DNA of 8,279 nt from Xanthomonas translucens pv. translucens DSM 18974. Its GTDB lineage: Bacteria > Pseudomonadota > Gammaproteobacteria > Xanthomonadales > Xanthomonadaceae. Below are positions 5,471 to 8,279 of this stretch, in pieces (position 1 is the first letter of the stretch; the number at the start of each line of letters is the position of its first letter). The stretch covers positions 1 to 8,279 of the forward strand of contig NZ_CAPJ01000519.1 of assembly GCF_000331775.1 (NCBI RefSeq). Reading direction: 5' to 3'. The notes beneath the pieces are model-generated. The model saw only the letters and a list, made by a program, of their open reading frames with translations. It was not told the DNA's origin and made no database searches. The position numbers and the translations under genes are program-made.

Positions 5471-7228
5471 ATGTCCGATATTTCGCAACGTGGTTCGCGC
5501 CAGCGTCCTTGGCTGATCGTGCTTGGAGCGTCCGCATTGACCTCGCTGTTGCTGGCGACGCCGGCATTCGCCGGCGACGTCAACCTCTCCGGCCTGTCCG
5601 CCGAGCCGACCGTGCAACGTTTCATCGTCAAGACCAAAGACGCTGCCTCCGTCGCCAGCGCAAGTGTCGCCGCCACTTCGCCGTCGTTGCGCGCGACGCT
5701 GCAATCGGTCGCTGCAGCGATGCCGGCCAAGAACGGCCGCGCGTTGGGGCTGACCAGCCTGCGCCGCCTGGCGGTCGGCTCGGAGGTGATCAAGGCCGAC
5801 CGGCCGTTGGACCGCACCGAGGCGGAGGCGCTGATGCGCCAGCTGGCCGCCGATCCGAATGTCGAGTCCGTCGAAATCGATCAGCGCATGACCATCGCGC
5901 TGACCCCGAACGATCCCAGCCTGTCCAACCAGTGGGCCTTCGGCACCACCACCGCGGGCATCAACGTACGCCCGGCCTGGGATCAGGCCATCGGCACCGG
6001 CGTGGTCGTGGCGGTGATCGATACCGGCATCACCAGCCATCCCGACCTCAATGCCAACATCCTGCAGGGCTACGATTTCGTCAGCGATGCGGACATGGCG
6101 CGCGACGGCAACGGCCGCGACAGCGATCCGGCCGACCAGGGCGACTGGACCGCGGCCAACGCGTGCTATTCCGGTTCGCCGGCGACCAATTCCAGCTGGC
6201 ACGGCACTCATGTGGCCGGCACCATCGCCGCGGTGACCAACAACAGCACCGGCGTGGCCGGCATCGCGTTCAATGCCAAGATCCTGCCGGTGCGCGCGCT
6301 TGGCAAGTGCGGCGGCTACACCTCCGACATCGCCGACGCGATCACCTGGGCGTCCGGCGGCACCGTCAGCGGCGTGCCGGCCAACACCACCCCGGCCGAA
6401 GTGATCAACATGTCGCTGGGCGGCAGCGGCACCTGCTCGACCACCTACCAGAATGCGATCAACGCTGCGGTCGGCCGCGGCACCACCGTGGTGGTGGCGG
6501 CCGGCAATAGTTCTGCCAACGTCTCCACCTCGTCGCCGGCCAACTGCGCCAACGTGATCTCAGTGGCCGCGACCACCTCCTCGCGGGCCAAGGCCAGTTA
6601 CTCGAACTACGGCAGCGGCATCGACATCTCCGCGCCGGGGTCGAGCATCCTGTCCACGCTCAACGACGGCACCACCACTCCGGGCAACCCGAGCTACGCC
6701 AGCTACAACGGCACCTCGATGGCGACGCCGCACGTGGCCGGCGTGGTCGCGCTGATGCAGTCGGTCGCCCCGAGCCCGCTGACCCCGGCGCAGGTGGAAA
6801 GCACCATCAAGAGTACCGCGGCCAGCTTCTCCTGCTCGCAGGGCTGCGGCGCCGGCCTGCTCGACGCCAACGCCGCGGTGACCGCCGCGCTGGGCGGCGG
6901 CGGCAGCACGCCGCCCAGCGGCAACACGCTGCAGGATGGCGTGCCTGTCAGCGGGCTGGGCGCCAGCAGCGACGGGGAGCTGAACTACACGGTGACGGTG
7001 CCGTCCGGGTCCAGTTCGCTGAGCGTGAGCATCTCCGGCGGCAGCGGCGATGCGGATCTGTACGTGCGTCTGGGCAGTGCGCCGACCGACAGCAGCTACG
7101 GCTGCCGGCCCTATCTCAACGGCAACAACGAGACCTGCACCTTCAATTCGCCCAGCGCCGGCACCTACTACGTGCGGCTCAAGGCGTACAGCACGTTCTC
7201 GGGCGTCACCCTGACCGCGAACTACTGA
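5471..7228 (+). CDS. Secreted subtilisin-like serine protease (S8) with PPC domain
   Basis: A 585-residue preproprotein. Residues 1-34 form a Sec signal peptide (basic QRGSRQR start, hydrophobic core, cleavage likely after AFA). About 47-145 is an inhibitor-like propeptide (QRFIVKTKD ... VESVEIDQRM). The catalytic S8 domain spans about 150-475, with D184 (AVIDTGI), H244 (HGTHVAG), oxyanion N346 (VVAAGN) and S416 (NGTSMATPHVAG). A GGGGSTPPSGN linker leads to a C-terminal PPC domain (about 488-585), usually removed after export. The mature part has eight cysteines, suggesting disulfides. It resembles the extracellular protease of Xanthomonas, so type II secretion to the medium and a role in protein degradation during growth or plant infection are inferred. 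ATG choice rests on AAAAGGAAG upstream and the signal peptide that follows. It is a single-gene unit ended by its own terminator. Confidence 0.95.
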   Translation: MSDISQRGSRQRPWLIVLGASALTSLLLATPAFAGDVNLSGLSAEPTVQRFIVKTKDAASVASASVAATSPSLRATLQSVAAAMPAKNGRALGLTSLRRLAVGSEVIKADRPLDRTEAEALMRQLAADPNVESVEIDQRMTIALTPNDPSLSNQWAFGTTTAGINVRPAWDQAIGTGVVVAVIDTGITSHPDLNANILQGYDFVSDADMARDGNGRDSDPADQGDWTAANACYSGSPATNSSWHGTHVAGTIAAVTNNSTGVAGIAFNAKILPVRALGKCGGYTSDIADAITWASGGTVSGVPANTTPAEVINMSLGGSGTCSTTYQNAINAAVGRGTTVVVAAGNSSANVSTSSPANCANVISVAATTSSRAKASYSNYGSGIDISAPGSSILSTLNDGTTTPGNPSYASYNGTSMATPHVAGVVALMQSVAPSPLTPAQVESTIKSTAASFSCSQGCGAGLLDANAAVTAALGGGGSTPPSGNTLQDGVPVSGLGASSDGELNYTVTVPSGSSSLSVSISGGSGDADLYVRLGSAPTDSSYGCRPYLNGNNETCTFNSPSAGTYYVRLKAYSTFSGVTLTANY

Positions 7229-7333
7229 TCCGTCCGCGGCAGCGTGGCGCTCGCCTGGATGGCGGTGCCGCGCAAGCGTCGGTCGATGCCGCGCAGCGCA
7301 GGGCAGGACGCCCGGACGTCATAGCGACCACAC

Positions 7334-7360
7334 CCCCGCGCCTCGGCGCGGGGTTTTTTT
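7334..7360 (+). terminator. Rho-independent terminator of the protease gene
   Basis: CCCCGCGC (7334-7341) pairs perfectly with GCGCGGGG (7346-7353) around a CTCG loop, followed directly by seven T. It starts 106 bases after the protease stop and is oriented for plus-strand transcription. The reverse direction has no T-run, so it would not efficiently stop transcription coming from the ligase gene. Confidence 0.93.
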
Positions 7361-7423
7361 GTTGGTTTCACAAGCACTCCAGTATCGCAAAAGGCGAACC
7401 TCAAGCAGCACGTAAGGTTAGCG

Positions 7424-7455
7424 TCGTAATATAACGGTAAGCTGTCACATTACGA
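7424..7455. repeat. Inverted repeat downstream of the ligase gene
   Basis: TCGTAAT (7424-7430) and ATTACGA (7449-7455) form a 7-bp inverted repeat with an 18-base gap, in the short gene-free stretch between the protease terminator and the ligase stop. TTTT follows closely on the plus strand, but none on the minus strand, where a terminator for the ligase transcript would be needed. Its role is uncertain. Confidence 0.3.
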
Positions 7456-7486
7456 GTTTTCTCAATCCGGTAGCGTTGCGCCAAGT

Positions 7487-8188
7487 TCAAGTCTTTGCCA
7501 TCGCCGCGTGGTCCACCAGATTCCATTCGATGGCGCGTTTGCGCCAATGTATATCCATGGCCTGTGTAAAGTCGGGGCGGACTAGTTTGGCACGTGCCTC
7601 GCACCATTCGGTCGACTCGCGGCGCACTATCACACCCTCAAGCGGTTGTCCGCTACGGTAACGACTGGGTGTGCTCATTGTTTGTTGCTGCAGTGCCGAT
7701 AACGTGGTGCGGCCTTGTAAGATGTTTGGCACAGTGGCAAGAGCAGCGGCCTTTGCCAAGGCATTACGGCGTGGGGTGCTCCAAAAGCGGCCAGTGGAGC
7801 GATCGTAAACGTCGAACAGCAAGAACCAATCAGGCAAGGCGACGTAGTCGAGCGAGTGACGGGCTGCGCACCATTCACCGAACAGCAACAGTTCGGGCGT
7901 CAGTACATCCAACAGCGCATCTGCATGTCGCGTCAGCCAGGGCGGCAGGCGCTCAAACTGGCCTGAATGTGGTGCAGTCAGATACTGCCCTCGGTTCTGA
8001 ACACGCAAATGTGCACCTGGGCCGAACGAGAAACCTAGGTTTGCGCCATCGAGTTTTTCTTCCACCACCACTTCGCCGGCCAGAAGGGACGTGGTTTCTG
8101 CGGGCGATAACACCTTGTCGTCACGCGCCGAACCCTCACCCAGCCAGGCCAAGTGCGGGGTGTGTGGGAATCGGAAGAAGTCGGTCAT
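7487..8188 (-). CDS. RNA ligase family protein
   Basis: A 233-residue ATP-dependent ligase-type nucleotidyltransferase, expected to join RNA ends through a lysine-AMP intermediate. The motifs come in the right order: motif I EEKLDGAN with nucleophile K45, NRGQYL (65-70), motif III LFGEWCAARHSLDY (102-115), WFLLFDVYD (121-129, like motif IIIa), motif IV LEGVIVRRE (183-191) and motif V AKLVRPDF (200-207). About 26 residues with HWRKRAIEWNLV follow, so it is essentially a bare catalytic domain, shorter than T4 Rnl2. The ATG is preceded by GGAGAA at six bases and shares bases with the TGA of the upstream gene (ATGA overlap), implying coupled translation; a longer in-frame GTG start is less likely. 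GC content is clearly lower than in the other genes. The function (RNA repair, or DNA nick sealing) is inferred from motifs; the substrate is unknown. Confidence 0.85.
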   Translation of the reverse strand: MTDFFRFPHTPHLAWLGEGSARDDKVLSPAETTSLLAGEVVVEEKLDGANLGFSFGPGAHLRVQNRGQYLTAPHSGQFERLPPWLTRHADALLDVLTPELLLFGEWCAARHSLDYVALPDWFLLFDVYDRSTGRFWSTPRRNALAKAAALATVPNILQGRTTLSALQQQTMSTPSRYRSGQPLEGVIVRRESTEWCEARAKLVRPDFTQAMDIHWRKRAIEWNLVDHAAMAKT

Positions 8189-8279
8189 GGCCCATTCTCC
8201 GGCAAAGCAGGATCGGGCTTGTTCGGAAACTTGTTGCGATAGAACTGACAAGCGTCCTGCGGACACAAGAATTCCACCT
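8185..8279 (-). CDS. Partial gene upstream of and coupled to the RNA ligase
   Basis: The last 30 codons of a leftward gene whose beginning lies outside the window. The visible C-terminus starts VEFLCPQDACQFYRNKFPNK, is basic and aromatic with a CPQDAC pair of cysteines, and ends in a proline-rich ENGP tail. Its TGA overlaps the ligase ATG by the classic ATGA arrangement, which supports both calls. Of the three minus-strand frames here it is the only one ending exactly at the ligase ribosome binding context. I do not recognise the family. RNA ligases of this sort are sometimes paired with a polynucleotide kinase/phosphatase, but nothing visible here supports or excludes that. Confidence 0.65.
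   Translation of the reverse strand, partial: VEFLCPQDACQFYRNKFPNKPDPALPENGP

Noticed and set aside
7222..7404. A 60-codon minus-strand open frame between the protease and the ligase
   Set aside because: It runs through the rho-independent terminator, has no ribosome binding site or recognisable content, and is probably chance.
7361..7486. Possible tRNA or integration site at the composition break
   Set aside because: No tRNA-like cloverleaf, integrase gene or direct repeat could be recognised.
8189..8266. In-frame 26-codon upstream extension of the RNA ligase from a GTG
   Set aside because: The ATG at 8188 has GGAGAA at six bases and an ATGA overlap with the upstream gene's stop; the extension overlaps that gene's coding sequence.

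Overview
The window looks like chromosomal DNA of a xanthomonad, most likely Xanthomonas or a near relative. Three things point there: the coding sequence is very GC-rich, there is a REP-type palindrome of the GTAGGAGCGGC kind common in this group and in pseudomonads, and there is a secreted subtilase with a C-terminal PPC domain that resembles the extracellular serine protease known from Xanthomonas. The assignment is inference, because no rRNA or other marker gene is present.

Left part (1-2707). An ECF-type sigma factor gene runs leftward. Its stop overlaps the GTG start of a second gene that leaves the window after 30 codons and could be its anti-sigma partner. Divergent from it is a tightly coupled pair, pntAb-pntB, encoding the membrane part and the NADP(H)-binding part of the proton-translocating transhydrogenase. 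The NAD(H)-binding subunit pntAa, normally the first gene of this three-gene layout, is not here. The pair ends at a perfect 24-bp inverted repeat made of two opposed REP units, which lies between pntB and a convergent gene.

Middle part (2716-4993). A small four-helix membrane protein of unknown function is read leftward. Divergent from it is sufT, encoding a MIP18-family iron-sulfur maturation factor, followed 99 bases later by ilvE, a type II branched-chain aminotransferase. The two may be co-transcribed. A link through the Fe-S enzymes of branched-chain amino acid synthesis is possible but not shown.

Right part (4994-8279). A 477-base gene-free stretch contains an unusually AT-rich block with a tandem TTGATTTT motif. 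It precedes a 585-residue secreted subtilisin-like protease that ends at a textbook rho-independent terminator. Base composition then drops to roughly 52-55% GC in the lines counted. A leftward pair follows: a compact RNA ligase (covalent nucleotidyltransferase) whose ATG overlaps the stop of an upstream gene cut by the window edge. This lower-GC ligase pair is the best candidate for an accessory, possibly RNA-repair or defence-related, system.

No tRNA, rRNA, CRISPR array, insertion sequence or replication origin was recognised.
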